A DNA stretch of 64,000 bases from UBA5794 sp963714375 (GCA_963714375.1 CAVQOG010000003.1:372001-436000), one strand, 5' to 3'; positions 17,473 to 28,535 are shown, numbered from the stretch's first letter. The notes: generated by a model from the sequence alone, not told the origin. Made by a program: numbers and translations.

Positions 17473-20400
17473 CTATCCGAGCCTGGTTTCCTCAAGTGTC
17501 GGGCAGGGTTCGATGTTGAAGCTTGAGCATTCCTCGTCGGTGAAGCCTCTCGTCAATCGGGATCGAGCGATGTCTTGGAGTTCGTCGGTGATCCATGGTG
17601 AATACGAGCACGGTGCCGTCCCCGAGAGATGACCATGAGGTGGGTCTCGTTGAGCCACTCGATGTTCTGGGTTCTCACGTTGAGTTTGACTTCCAGTGCC
17701 AGTTCGTGTGTGTCGAGTGTTTGGACTCGCACGAAATTGTCGAAGGTCGCTGTCGCAAGGAGGTTTCCATTTGGTGCAACGTCAAGCACTCCGCCGCCCT
17801 GGGCTCTTGTCAGTGTGTCGACGAGCTGGAACGACTCGCTGTCGTAGACGTAGGTGATTCCCGACCAGTTCCCCGTGAAGATTTGGCTGCCGTCTTCCGA
17901 GAAGACAATCTCGTAGATTCGGGCTGATCAGACCCTCTGTGCCGATCTCCTCACCCGTGTTGACATTGACCGCGGTGAGCGTAAAGTCCCCATCGATACC
18001 TGAATCCGTACAGGAACACTGATCCGTCTGGCGAAAGCCCGATGCTTCCTGCCATCAGGCCACAAATCCCGTTCGACATCGGCACGCCACACAACGGTGC
18101 CTGTCGATGAATCGAACACAAGCGGTGTCCCTGTGTGGGTGTCGACGCCAAGACGTGATCCATCTGCTGAGAACTCTGCGTCTGAGAGCGGCACGGGCAG
18201 CAGATCGTCGCCGCATGATTCGTGCGGGACCATTGGGTTCGGCCAATTTCGTGTTTCGTAGAACGGGCAGGTTGATTCGAATACGCGAACCACGTCCCCG
18301 GTGACTGCATCGACGAGGCGAAGCTGTGCCGTACAGCGGTGCTTGTTCTCCGTCGGGTGTGGTGGCTTCAGCGTCGAGGAGGGGTACCTCGGCGACGTAT
18401 TGCCCGTCGGGACTCATTTCGGCGATGAGCCAGAATCGGTCGCCTCTCGTAATGACGGTGCCGTTCGTGTAGTCGTATATCCGGTATCCGGGTCCGGTAT
18501 CTCCTCCGAATGGAACATAGACCAACCCACCACCCAAGGTCACGGCAGCGGCGTGCCCGTCGTATCCGTTTGAATTGATCAGTTGCGGGAGACCAGTGAT
18601 GGGTGGTGCGACTTCAGAGCGATTGCTGAGGTCGAGTACAAGACTGGTCTCCGCGGACGTAATCAACAGCATGTTCGGGTCGTCCGCTTGGTCGGAGATA
18701 TGGGGTTGTAGTGGTGTCCGCGCAGCTCATACAACTCATCGCCTGTTTCCAGATCATAATATGTGCGTCGCCCCGTCGAAGGAGCCAGCGATGAGTTTCG
18801 TATCGATCGTTCGAGAATTGCCAGTTGTCCGCGAGGAACTCACCCTGAAATGTCTTGAGGACGTTTCCGGTCTCTCGGTCAACGAGTTGTGTGTAGTCAC
18901 CTTGGTTGATCAGGACTCGCTCTCCATCTGATGAGATCGTGATCCTTTCACCCTCGAACTCATTCACGATCTCACCGGTTGCGGTATCAAAGAACATACA
19001 TGGCGTCGCTGTTGCCGAAAGCGAGAAGCTTTCCATCTGCGGTCGCCTGTACCGGGGGATCCCAGTAGGGGAACGGAGCAGGAAGAATCAGGTCGATGGA
19101 TTCGTCCGAGTCGAAACCTCCAGGGAAGTATCGAACCCCATGGTCGGGTGCATTTCGGATCACATTCGCCGGTTTCAAGGTCAGGCTCTCCCAGAACCAC
19201 GACAATCGGACTCGCCGTTCCGAGAGTGCGGATGGCAGGGAGGACGCCTGAGACACACTCACCGAAGGAACGCGCTCTTCGTGATTTCTCCGGTGTCAAA
19301 ATCGAGTGCCACAACGCTTCCGTTGTCACTGATCCCCGAACCGGCCTCGGGGTAGTGATTGAACGCAATCAACACTTCTTGGTCACCGAACCATGCGAAG
19401 ACACCTCCGTAGTTGAGCGAGTTTCCATCGCTGATGTCGGTACGCCAGATCGGTTCATCGGCTGTGATCGGCGACCTCGTACAGGGCGAATTGTCCTGTG
19501 TCCCAACCCTCTTTGGGTTGATGAGTTTGCGTGATCACATACTGTCCGTTGGGGTGAAGTGCCAGGGCAACCTCACCCTCAGCGACCTCGTATCGGGTAG
19601 CGCTTGGCCCAGATCGTGTAGTGCTGGAACAGTGCTGCGTGGACTGCGGCGAGTCCAGATACGGTGGGTTCGGTGTGGAGCGATTCGATGCCGAGGAGGA
19701 GGCTGCGTTCGGGGTCTGTCGAGATCTGTTCGAGTGCTGCTGCTCCGAGTTGTGCGGCGCGTGCCGAGTCACGTTCTGCTGCCGCGACGGTTGCTTTGTG
19801 TTGGGCATCGTTGCGGGCGATCAGAGCAGCTATCCCAAGGACGGCGGCGACGACTGCTGCAACAGCGAATCCGGACATGATGAGGCGCCGGTTGCGGCTG
19901 CGTTTGGTGCGCCGCTCGTCTTCTGAGCGGCGGCTGATCGACATGAATTCTTGTTCGGCGCTTGTGAGGGCGAGTTCGGTGTCTTTGGTCCAGCTTTCGT
20001 GCTGATCGAGGCGACCGCCTGTGAGGAGGTAGGTGGCTGATCGGTCGGCTGTCTCCCAGTCGGCAACCGCGACAGCGAGACGCGAACGAAGCAGCAGGTC
20101 TTCGCGGTGGTCTTCGATCCAGCTTGCAAGGCGTGGCCATTCGGTGAGGATTGCTTCATGCGCAACCTCCACAGTGGGTCCTCTGGTGATGGGGTCGCGG
20201 TCGAAGGTGAGCAGACGGTGCTCAGTGAAAGCATCAAGGACCGTATCCAGTGACTTGTCTGAGAAGGTGAGGCGTTCCAGTTCGCTGCGCCGGGTACGCC
20301 GACGTGTGGCTCGCCCTGAGTCTGAGACGTTGACAAGACGCAGAAATATTTCACGTGTCGCGGTTTGCTCGGGTGGTGCGAGACTTGCATAGATCCCTTC

Positions 20401-23263
20401 GGCTCTGCGTCCAAGAGCGGCAAGGACGCCACCTGGTTCGCCATAGGCCTCGACGCTCACAACATCAGAATCACGGTCGTCGAAGAGTTCTGCGAGGGAG
20501 AATTCAAGCAACGGGAGCACCCCGGGCTGGTTCCTCACGTCAGCCACAATGTGGGAGACAAGTCCAGCTTCGAACGTGACACCAACACCAGCAGCAGGTT
20601 CAACAATCATCGCCCGGAGGCTTTCTTGGTCAGGTGCTGAGATCGGGACGGTGCCGTTTCTTAAAGCGTCGCCAAGGGCAGCAACACGCAAAGGGTGGTC
20701 AAAGAAGTCGGCTCGCATGGTCACGACAATCCGGATGTTGGAACGCTCGTCATTGATCGAAGCGGCAAGCATTGAAAGGAACGCTTCGCGTTCGTCTTCA
20801 GATGTCACGGTGAACAGTTCTTCGAATTGGTCAATAACAATGAGAACCGTCTGGCCCTCTGGTAGGTACCGTTTCACCGACCGCACAAGACCGTCGTCGT
20901 TGCGGCGAAGGTCGTGTTCGAGGTCACTTGGGATCTCAGTCGCGACTCGCATGAGGGCCGAGGCGAGTTCCTCATACGGATAGCCGCCAGGGATCATGTC
21001 TGTGATCAGCCATTGACTCGATCCGGGGATGGCGTTGTTGCGCAGCGCGGGGATCATCCCTGCACGCACAATCGACGACTTGCCAATACCAGATGGGCCA
21101 ACAACAGCGACCAGCTGATGGTCCGTGAGAACGTTGATGATCTCGCCGATCTCGTCGTCCCTGCCATAGAAATCAGCAGCATCGAGTTCGCCGAAGGCGC
21201 TCAGTCCCTTGTACGGGTTCCTTGTTTGGGTGAACCCGACAGCCTGCGAAGTTGCGTCCCCGGCCCCAACCGCTGATTCCCATGCTGTGATGAACGATCG
21301 AACATCAGGGAAGCTCTCGGTGGTCGTCGCCGTAGTCGAGGAGGTCTGCCACAGCCTGATTCTCAGTGGCACCGATGCATTGGGTCAAGAGTTCGGCAAG
21401 GGCTTGGACATCTTCAGCAACACTGCCTGCACTGTGGAGCCCAATGTCAGATGCGATACCGAAGTCTGTGAGATACGCGGCCCCGTCTTCATCGAGGAGC
21501 ACATTGGATAGTTTGATGTCTCGGTGCACGACACCACGACGGTGAGCAAACGCAAGCGCCGGACCGATCTCAGTGACCAGACGATGCGCAGCGTCGATGC
21601 TCAGGTTTCCATCGGCGACTTTGTCTTTGAGGGTTCCGCCACCGAGCCATCGCATCACGAGATACGCACCGTCAGGGTTCCGCCAAAAGTCGTGAAGCGG
21701 AACAATATGGGGATGCTCGAGGCGTGCAACGAGTTGTGCTTCGACCTCGAAACGTCGGATGAACTGGGGATCGTTCACATATTCGGGTCTGATGATCTTG
21801 ATTGCGACCTCGCGACCAACCGACGGCTGATACGCCCGATGCACAACGCCGAACGCTCCGGATCCGACCTCTGCACGCAACTCATACCCAGGCACACCAC
21901 GCGTCGCGACCGGGAGGCTGAGCGACACCATTTCTGAACGAAGCGGCGGGAAGTCTTGCTCAAGGCCATCAACCGCAAGCTGATACACCGGCGGACTCTC
22001 CCCCGAACGATCCACACTGTGTTGGCCAAGGGACCGTACAACCCAACCCGCCCCGCCAGATTCGGCCAAGGCCTGGTTCGCTTCAGCAGAAAGAAGAATC
22101 TGACCACCATGAGCAGCCCCAACAAGGCGAGCAGCGCGGGTCACAGGTGGACCCAACACACCGTCGCCCGTGGCGACTTCGACCTCACCAACACTGATCG
22201 CCATCCGCATCCCGTTGTCGGTGCCTCCAAGAGCAAGCTGTGTGGCTACCGCAGCGCTAACCGCACCCTCGACATCGTCAAAAGCGATATAGATCGCTGA
22301 TCCCCTGTGAGCAAACAGATCCCCATCGTTCCCCTCGGCCGCGTCTCGGATGATGTCTGACTGGTTCGTGACCATCGTGTCACGATCAACCGGATCAAGA
22401 TCCGACAGCTCAAGAGGATCAGCAACATCCGCGACAAGGATCGACGCATGCTTGAGCGTCGGACCCGTCTCAAAACCGAGAGACGGATCATGGTCAAGGA
22501 TGCGTTGCTCAAGGTCACGCAAATCAGGCGAAGGATCAAGCCCCATCTCATCAACAAGGTATTTCCGGGTCTTTGCATACGCACGCAAAGCCTCTGCCTG
22601 TCGCCCACACCGATACAAAGCAAGCATCTGTTGGGCACGGAAACGCTCCCGAAGCGGATACTCCTCCGTAAGAGAATCCAACTCACCAATCAACTGCCTG
22701 TGATGACCACGCTCAAGATCAGCATCAACACGCAACTCAATCGCAGACATACGCAACTCAGAAAGCCGCACCCGCTCAGCAGTCAACTCAAACATTCCAT
22801 CGACATCTGCATACGGATGACCCCGCCACAAAGAAAGCGCCTCACACAAAAGCCCAGACGCCTCCTCAGCGTCACCCGCATCGCCCGCAGCAACAACAGC
22901 ATCCTCAAACCGCAGAGCATCAACACCAGAACGCGGAACATTCAACACATAGCCAGACCCGTCAGCCTGAATCACATCCCCCAACGTCCCACGCAGATTC
23001 GACACATACGTTTGAATCGAACGCCTCGCACCATCAGGCGGATCCTCACCATACACACCCTCGACAAGAGCCTCAGTCGATACTGGCGCCCCGACGCGAG
23101 AAATCAGAAGCGCCAGCACCGTCCGAGGCTTCGGACCCCCCAAAGACAACCGACGCCGCTTCTGTGATACCTGAACGGAACCAAGAACCCCAAAGTACAT
23201 ACTCGAAACATACGCGCCAGAACCAGAGCCTGCCCTGTCAGCAACTCTTTCATCGATAGTCAT
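17473..23263 (-). pseudogene. broken giant regulator: BTAD - cyclase-like - Ser/Thr kinase - STAND NTPase - WD40
   Basis: Reading from about 23263, the frame encodes an OmpR-like DNA-binding/BTAD region (LGGPKPRTVLALLIS; helical BTAD), a degenerate cyclase-like domain, and a kinase domain with VAIKII, HRDIKLSNVLL and DFG. At about 21320 the frame shifts by one base and continues as NPYKGLSAF and the STAND ATPase with Walker A GPSGIGKSS, down to about 19600. From 19600 to 17473 WD40-type segments (DTATGEIV, LSPDGS, VAPNGNLLA) run through all three frames, with about fourteen more shifts, ending with the family C-terminus ARSRLTRGFTDEEC. Few in-frame stops occur inside each segment. Product non-functional as read, unless the indels are sequencing or assembly errors. 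Codons favour T/G third bases, unlike the neighbours. Confidence 0.8.
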
Positions 23264-23435
23264 ACGACAACTATCCACCCCCCATGTCAAAGACATGTCA
23301 AAGACAAAACCCGTATGACACATGCGATCCACGGCATTCGAACGCTCTCTCAAGACTGGAGACTCCGTGCAATCGGCCAATGACGAACGCGACGATGGTC
23401 CCGAGTCACCCCGGGACCATCACTCGCGCTAGCTA

Positions 23436-24149
23436 CTACTCCTGATGTCCGCCCGAAGGCGTCTCTGCGTGATCGGCAGCAGAGGACCCGGCGCTCGACT
23501 CGGTCATCTCGATTCCTTCAGGGAGTTGACCTGCCTTGTGGGCTTCCCAGAGTCCGCTACCCGTGTTCGATCTCAGGACGTAGCGCACATTTGGCTCGAA
23601 GTCGGTCGTGAACTTGCCAGCAGCCAATGCGGCATACAAGCCCCCCTGGCCTGAAATCCGGACGGTTTCAGTGGCGGTCTCGGGTGCTACCGATCCAGAA
23701 CTCTCGGTCGGGTTCGTGGCAAGCTCGAACGTTCCTTCGCCAAGAGCTGTCGAAGATCCGGACGCTGCGGTTTCGTCACCTTGTACGTACTGCACACTGT
23801 CGGTCTCAAGGCTGAACTTCCCAGCGATCAGTGCGTCATGAAGACTTCCCTGGCCCGCTATCACGACAATCTCAGGATCACTGTTTGTCATTGGCGCCGT
23901 AGGGCTCTCGACTGGGACGAGACCGGCATCGAACTTGCCCTGGGAGAACGCATAGTTCAGTCCGTTGGGTGACACCTGCGGAGCGGCGACAGTAGTCAAA
24001 ACCTGAGCTGGAGCCACACTCTCGGGCTGATTCTGAGTCTCAGGCCATTGGCTGATCGCTGCGACAACCAACACGATTCCCGCAATGGCAATCGCCACAA
24101 CGGCGTAGCTGATCGGGAAACTACCTGGTTTGTGGGTGGTGGTGTTCAT
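23436..24149 (-). CDS. membrane-anchored protein with GQGxLxxALxAGKF repeats
   Basis: 237 residues, no family recognised. A short cytoplasmic start, one transmembrane helix (about 15-34: SYAVVAIAIAGIVLVVAAI), then an exported domain with imperfect repeats: LNYAFSQGKFDAGLV, AGQGSLHDALIAGKF, GEGTFELATN, SGQGGLYAALAAGKF and GSGLWEAHKAGQL, spaced by Ser/Thr/Pro-rich linkers. The end is rich in Ser, Ala, His. GGAAGGAGA is a strong ribosome site 9 bases before the ATG. A GC hairpin lies in the leader (24179-24197). Confidence 0.7.
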   Translation of the reverse strand: MNTTTHKPGSFPISYAVVAIAIAGIVLVVAAISQWPETQNQPESVAPAQVLTTVAAPQVSPNGLNYAFSQGKFDAGLVPVESPTAPMTNSDPEIVVIAGQGSLHDALIAGKFSLETDSVQYVQGDETAASGSSTALGEGTFELATNPTESSGSVAPETATETVRISGQGGLYAALAAGKFTTDFEPNVRYVLRSNTGSGLWEAHKAGQLPEGIEMTESSAGSSAADHAETPSGGHQE

Positions 24150-24178
24150 GTGGGATTCTCCTTCCGAGCGTCCCGCAT

Positions 24179-24197
24179 CCCCCGGCTGTTGCGGGGG
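24179..24197 (-). promoter_or_regulatory. GC-rich stem-loop in 5' leader of repeat protein gene
   Basis: CCCCCG and CGGGGG form a perfect 6-bp stem around a 7-base loop, about 30 bases upstream of the ATG and 10 bases before the ribosome site. TTGACA and TTTGACGC elements farther upstream (about 24240-24265 region) could be promoter parts. A structured leader (attenuator or riboswitch-like) is possible, but no known class was recognised. Confidence 0.35.
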
Positions 24198-24405
24198 CTA
24201 TGTCGGTGCTCTTACCCACCCCAAGCATCAAACATGCGCGTCAAAGAACTGTTATGAAGCTGTCAAGAAACGCGCAGCCACCAACACAAACCGCGACCAA
24301 GCCAACGGTGAGGCAGAACAGACGGGGGCGAAGCGACCAGTTAAAATCTTGATCATCGGAGTATGAAACAACCGGTTCGGAGACCATCGGAAGGAGGGAT
24401 GCCGA

Positions 24406-25833
24406 CTACAGGCCGCCGAACACAATCTCGCCGTTGAGCACCGTCATTTCAACTCTGAGATTGAACAGGTCCATGGGCTCCACCTTGGTCGGATCATCCG
24501 ACAGCACTACAAAGTCGGCGAACTTCTCCAGTTCGATTGATCCAACCTCAAATTCACGATCAAGGGCGTACGCCGACCCCATCGTCATCATCGTCAGGGC
24601 TTCCTCCACAGTAATCGCATGCTTGGCGTGGTAGGGCTCGGGCTCACACACCGTTCCGTCTGGGAGGATCTGGGCTCTCGTCACATACCCGGCCAGGTTG
24701 GCGATCGGTGTGGAGTCCGTGAACACCGGATAGTCACCGTGCCAGGCAAAAACCGTGTTCGGGTTCTGATCAAGGAGATCTCGCCACGGCCACTCCCATT
24801 CCTGGTATTCGGCATCCATCGTGAACTGAAACCGGTCGTCCTTGCCGGTCATGACGCAGGTGGCAAAGGATCCAAATGTCAAGGCGACAGCTCCAACCTC
24901 ATCGAAGCGCGACCGCATCTCCGGTGGTATCGAAGCGTTGTGTTCGATTCGATGCCGAAGTGGGTTCCCGTCGGCGATCACCTGCTCCAGCCCATCAAGC
25001 GTTGCTTCTATCGCCCGGTCTCCAAGGGAATGGACGGCGACCTGGAAGCCGGCCTCGTCATAGACCGAAACTACTGCCGCAAGCTCATCCCCGGTCATGT
25101 AGAGGTCGCCCATCCCCCCGTTCTGCTTCTCGAAAGAAGATGCCGGGACGTTGCATGCGCCACCGTCGTTGAACATCTTGATGCCACCGATGCGGAGGGA
25201 TTCACCCCATTCCCGAGTCGGTTCAACCTCTCCGAGCCATGAGTCGACAACCTCACCGCACGCCGTGTTGTGTTGGAGATACACCGACGTATGGATACGG
25301 AGAAGACCGTCGTCGTCCAGTTGCTGCAACGCCTCAAGGCCCTGTCTGGTGACGGTCATCTCTGCAACCGTCGTGACGCCAGTCGAGAGAATCTCATCCT
25401 GAATGGCCACGAGTTCCGGTGCTGTCCCACCAGTGCTTGCAAAGTAGTGAACGTGGGCATCCACGAAACCCGGCAGCAGCGTCCTGCCAGCGAGGTCGAT
25501 GACCTGGGTGTCTTCGTTGATGAAAACAGCGATGTCTGGCTCAGACCCAACTGCCACGATCGACCCGCCCTGCACAGCAACGGCTTCGGCGGTCGGCTGA
25601 TTCGGGTTCATTGTCAAGACGCGTCCCCCGACGAACGCCAGCGTCGCTGGCTCCACCGGCGATGGTTCGGGAATCGACGCAACCACCGTCGTGGTGGAAT
25701 CGTTCGGAGCGGTGAGGGTCGGCGTCGGCGGCTCCATAGGCTCAATCGTTGTTTCATCCGGTTGGACACTGGAGCTGCACGCAGCGATGACAAGTGCGAT
25801 CCCAGCGAAGACACAGGTGGTTCTGATCATCAT
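24406..25833 (-). CDS. YtcJ-like amidohydrolase, lipoprotein
   Basis: 475 residues from the ATG at 25833; it begins with a signal peptide and lipobox VIAAC, then a Thr/Pro linker, so it is an exported, membrane-anchored enzyme. Amidohydrolase marks: DAHVHY (metal His pair), GGIKMFNDGG (the Lys-bearing strand), HSLGDRAI, HRIEHN and AWHGDYPV, ending with the composite beta-domain VGSIELEKFADFVVLSDDP. It is shorter than usual YtcJ proteins (about 540): the region after the first HxH pair is reduced. Substrate unknown. Its start region overlaps nothing on the plus strand except a short divergent spacer of 53 bp. Confidence 0.82.
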   Translation of the reverse strand: MMIRTTCVFAGIALVIAACSSSVQPDETTIEPMEPPTPTLTAPNDSTTTVVASIPEPSPVEPATLAFVGGRVLTMNPNQPTAEAVAVQGGSIVAVGSEPDIAVFINEDTQVIDLAGRTLLPGFVDAHVHYFASTGGTAPELVAIQDEILSTGVTTVAEMTVTRQGLEALQQLDDDGLLRIHTSVYLQHNTACGEVVDSWLGEVEPTREWGESLRIGGIKMFNDGGACNVPASSFEKQNGGMGDLYMTGDELAAVVSVYDEAGFQVAVHSLGDRAIEATLDGLEQVIADGNPLRHRIEHNASIPPEMRSRFDEVGAVALTFGSFATCVMTGKDDRFQFTMDAEYQEWEWPWRDLLDQNPNTVFAWHGDYPVFTDSTPIANLAGYVTRAQILPDGTVCEPEPYHAKHAITVEEALTMMTMGSAYALDREFEVGSIELEKFADFVVLSDDPTKVEPMDLFNLRVEMTVLNGEIVFGGL

Positions 25834-25886
25834 CAAACTGTACGCACAGGCAGGGACGCCCGCCATACGACGGGTATATTGATGCA

Positions 25887-26357
25887 ATGGCGCCAAAGAA
25901 AAAGCCGGATCGGGTCATCGGCTGGCGTGAACTTCTCAGCCTTCCTGAGCTGACCTCCGTCCCGGTCAAGGCAAAGATCGACACCGGTGCAAGAACTTCT
26001 GCGCTTCACGCATTCGATCTCCGAGTTGAAAGCATCGATGGGCTGCGGACGGTGGTCTTTGAGATTCACCCGTTGCAGCGATCCTCGGCGCGGGCCGAGC
26101 TCGTGACCATGCCTCTCCATCGATATAGAAAAGTCAAATCATCGAGCGGACAAACCGAACTGCGCCCTTCCATCATCACCACCGCGGTTCTCGGGCAAGT
26201 ATCATGGCCGATTGAGCTCACATTGACGTCACGAGATGCAATGGGGTTCCGGATGCTGCTCGGACGATCGGCACTCAGAAGACGGTTTCTCGTCAACCCG
26301 AGCCGTTCCTACATCATGTCAGACAAGCCGCGACCGAAGGAACCCACGACACCATGA
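25887..26357 (+). CDS. RimK-associated zinc/aspartic protease (COG4067)
   Basis: 156 residues. Motif KAKIDTGARTSALHA near residue 28-42 is the retropepsin-like DTG of the putative ATP-dependent zinc protease family (PF05618), and RMLLGRSALRRRF near the end is the second family block. First gene of a tight operon with rimK (stop and start overlap as ATGA) and an AstE-like deacylase. In Pseudomonas the RimB/RimK pair adjusts ribosomal protein S6 tails; the same theme is likely but not proven here. Confidence 0.82.
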   Translation: MAPKKKPDRVIGWRELLSLPELTSVPVKAKIDTGARTSALHAFDLRVESIDGLRTVVFEIHPLQRSSARAELVTMPLHRYRKVKSSSGQTELRPSIITTAVLGQVSWPIELTLTSRDAMGFRMLLGRSALRRRFLVNPSRSYIMSDKPRPKEPTTP

Positions 26358-27577
26358 AGCTAGCAATCCTGTCTCGCGCACCGAAGTCCTACAGCACCAA
26401 ACGGCTCAAGGCGGCAGCTATCGATCGCGGGCACACGGTCCGCGTTCTCAACACCCTTCGGTTTGCGATCGATCTCTCAGACGACGAGCCCGACATGCAG
26501 TACCGCGGGAAACAACTCTCTGACTATGACGCCATCCTTCCTCGGATCGGAGCTTCGATCACATTCTTCGGGATGTCCGTGGTGCGACAGTTCGAGCAAA
26601 TGGACGTGTACACACCCAACACTGCCGCCGGAATCGCCAACTCTCGCGACAAGCTGCGGGCGATCCAGATCCTCTCGCGCCACGACATCGGTATTCCGGG
26701 GACGATGTTTGTGCGGGACAAGGCGGATGTTCTTCCAGCCATTCAACAGGTAGGAGGTGCGCCAGTTGTCATCAAGCTGCTTGAGGGGACTCAGGGAATC
26801 GGGGTGATCCTCGCGCCGGACAACAAAGTCGCCGAGGCAGTCATCGAGACGCTCCACAGCAAGAGTGAGAATGTCCTGATCCAGCGCTTCATCGGCGAAA
26901 GCCGCGGGAAAGACATTCGAGCGTTCGTCGTCGGAGATCGTGTCGTCGCTGCCATGCGTAGGACCGCTGTCGGAGATGAGTTCAGGTCCAACGTCCACCG
27001 CGGGGGAACAACTGAGGTGGTGGATCTCGATCCGGCATATGAGCGTGTCGCGGTCCAATCCGCCCAGATCATGGGCTTGCGGGTCGCCGGGGTCGACATG
27101 CTTGAGGGTGCCGACGGTCCGCTCGTGATGGAGGTCAACAGCTCACCGGGTCTTGAGGGAATAGAGACCGCAACCGAACTCGATATCGCGGGTGCCGTTG
27201 TCGACTTCATTGCGAGTCAGGTCACCTTCCCCGAGCTCGATATCCGACAGAGGCTCACCGTCAGCACCGGATACGGCGTGGCCGAACTCCTCGTACGCGA
27301 CGGAGCAGAGATCGCAGGGAAGACGATCTCCGAATCGGGGCTCCGCGATCGAGACATAACAGTGCTGACCCTGACAAGGGGAACGACGGTGATACCGAAT
27401 CCAAAGGTGTCGCGCACACTCGAACCGAATGATCGGCTTCTTTGCTTCGGGAAGCTTGAAGAGATGCGTGATCTCGTACCCGAGCGCAGACGGAGGAGGG
27501 CACGGCCAAAGGTGAAGCCACTCCCCGACGATCCACTATCGCTCGAATCCGGCTCGACGGGCTCGACGAGTGACTAG
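26354..27577 (+). CDS. rimK: RimK-type ATP-grasp ligase with C-terminal TrkA-C-like domain
   Basis: 407 residues. Residues 1-290 match RimK (ribosomal S6-glutamate ligase type): LSRAPKSYSTKRL, LPRIGASITFFG, NSRDKLRAIQILSRH, then ATP-grasp blocks VIKLLEGTQGIGV, QRFIGESRGKDIRAFVVG and VMEVNSSPGLEGIE. Typical RimK is about 300 residues. Residues about 295-385 form an added domain (VAELLVRDGAEIAGKTI, RGTTVIPNPKVSRTLEPNDRLLCFG) like the regulatory TrkA-C/RCK-C domain. The tail is Arg/Lys-rich. Overlaps both neighbours in the operon. Confidence 0.85.
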   Translation: MKLAILSRAPKSYSTKRLKAAAIDRGHTVRVLNTLRFAIDLSDDEPDMQYRGKQLSDYDAILPRIGASITFFGMSVVRQFEQMDVYTPNTAAGIANSRDKLRAIQILSRHDIGIPGTMFVRDKADVLPAIQQVGGAPVVIKLLEGTQGIGVILAPDNKVAEAVIETLHSKSENVLIQRFIGESRGKDIRAFVVGDRVVAAMRRTAVGDEFRSNVHRGGTTEVVDLDPAYERVAVQSAQIMGLRVAGVDMLEGADGPLVMEVNSSPGLEGIETATELDIAGAVVDFIASQVTFPELDIRQRLTVSTGYGVAELLVRDGAEIAGKTISESGLRDRDITVLTLTRGTTVIPNPKVSRTLEPNDRLLCFGKLEEMRDLVPERRRRRARPKVKPLPDDPLSLESGSTGSTSD

Positions 27578-28535
27578 TGCCCGACAGGAACCGTTTTCGA
27601 TCGCAGACACCACGGTTCGAGCAGGAACGAAGAAGAAGCTTGAGATCCCGATTGCGAATCTCATGTCTGGCACACCGGTATCTCTCCCCATCCTGGTGCT
27701 GCACGGAAAAGAGCCAGGACCGACGCTTTGGATGACAGCAGCCATTCACGGTGACGAACTGTGCGGGGTCGAAATCATTCGTCGCGTCCTCGATGTGGTT
27801 CGTCCAGAGACCATGTCGGGGACAATTGTGGCGGTTCCGGTCGTCAACGTTCATGGCTTCAACACCGGGAGCAGGTACCTCCCCGATCGCAGAGATCTGA
27901 ACCGCTCGTTCCCCGGATCGTTGCGTGGATCCCTCGCGTCACGAATTGCGAAGCTCCTGATGACCGAGGTGATCGAACGTTGCGATGTCGGTATGGATTT
28001 CCACACGGGGTCAGACCAGCGCGAGAACCTCCCTCAGATCCGAGCAGATCTCGACGATCCCAGGACCGCAACACTCGCTCGGGTGTTCGCGCCACCCGTC
28101 GCAATCCACTCACGGGTACGTGACGGGTCGCTTCGTCAGGCCGCGACCGACGTTGGATCAACGGTGTTGCTCTTTGAGGGCGGAGAGGCATTGAGGTTCT
28201 CGGAGTCAGCCATTCGTGCCGGGGCAGCAGGCGCTCTCCGCGTTCTCAATCATCTTGGGATATTCGCAGGGACGTTCCCACCGGCGCCACCTGTCCTGAT
28301 CTCTCGGTCTTCGTCGTGGATTCGCGCGACGCGATCAGGCGTTGTCCACCTCTATTCGGAACTCGGCGACCGCGTAGCCGAAGGAACCGCGGTCGCAGCA
28401 ATTCATGATCCGTATGGTCGGCGACTCGGGTCCGTTATGGCACGGAAGCCCGGTTTGGTGGTTGGCAGTACACATAGCCCGCTGGTCAACAGGGGGGATG
28501 CGATCGTCCACATCGCTGACATCACCAACGACTGA
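27570..28535 (+). CDS. succinylglutamate desuccinylase/aspartoacylase family protein
   Basis: 321 residues from GTG 27570, overlapping the rimK stop by 8 bp. Zinc carboxypeptidase-like fold: TAAIHGDELCG (H..E zinc ligands), VVNVHGFNTGSRYLPDRRDLNRSFPG (substrate and Arg-Asp-Asn-Arg block), and MDFHTGSDQ with the third zinc His. Third gene of the Zn-protease/RimK/AstE-like operon, a gene grouping seen widely in bacteria. It may trim or hydrolyse glutamyl conjugates made by RimK; this is inference. Confidence 0.82.
   Translation: MTSARQEPFSIADTTVRAGTKKKLEIPIANLMSGTPVSLPILVLHGKEPGPTLWMTAAIHGDELCGVEIIRRVLDVVRPETMSGTIVAVPVVNVHGFNTGSRYLPDRRDLNRSFPGSLRGSLASRIAKLLMTEVIERCDVGMDFHTGSDQRENLPQIRADLDDPRTATLARVFAPPVAIHSRVRDGSLRQAATDVGSTVLLFEGGEALRFSESAIRAGAAGALRVLNHLGIFAGTFPPAPPVLISRSSSWIRATRSGVVHLYSELGDRVAEGTAVAAIHDPYGRRLGSVMARKPGLVVGSTHSPLVNRGDAIVHIADITND

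Noticed and set aside
22448..23167. 239-residue plus-strand frame antisense to the BTAD region
   Set aside because: It mirrors the coding strand of the giant regulator, has an Arg/Leu-rich low-complexity composition and no ribosome site or domain; it is a shadow frame.
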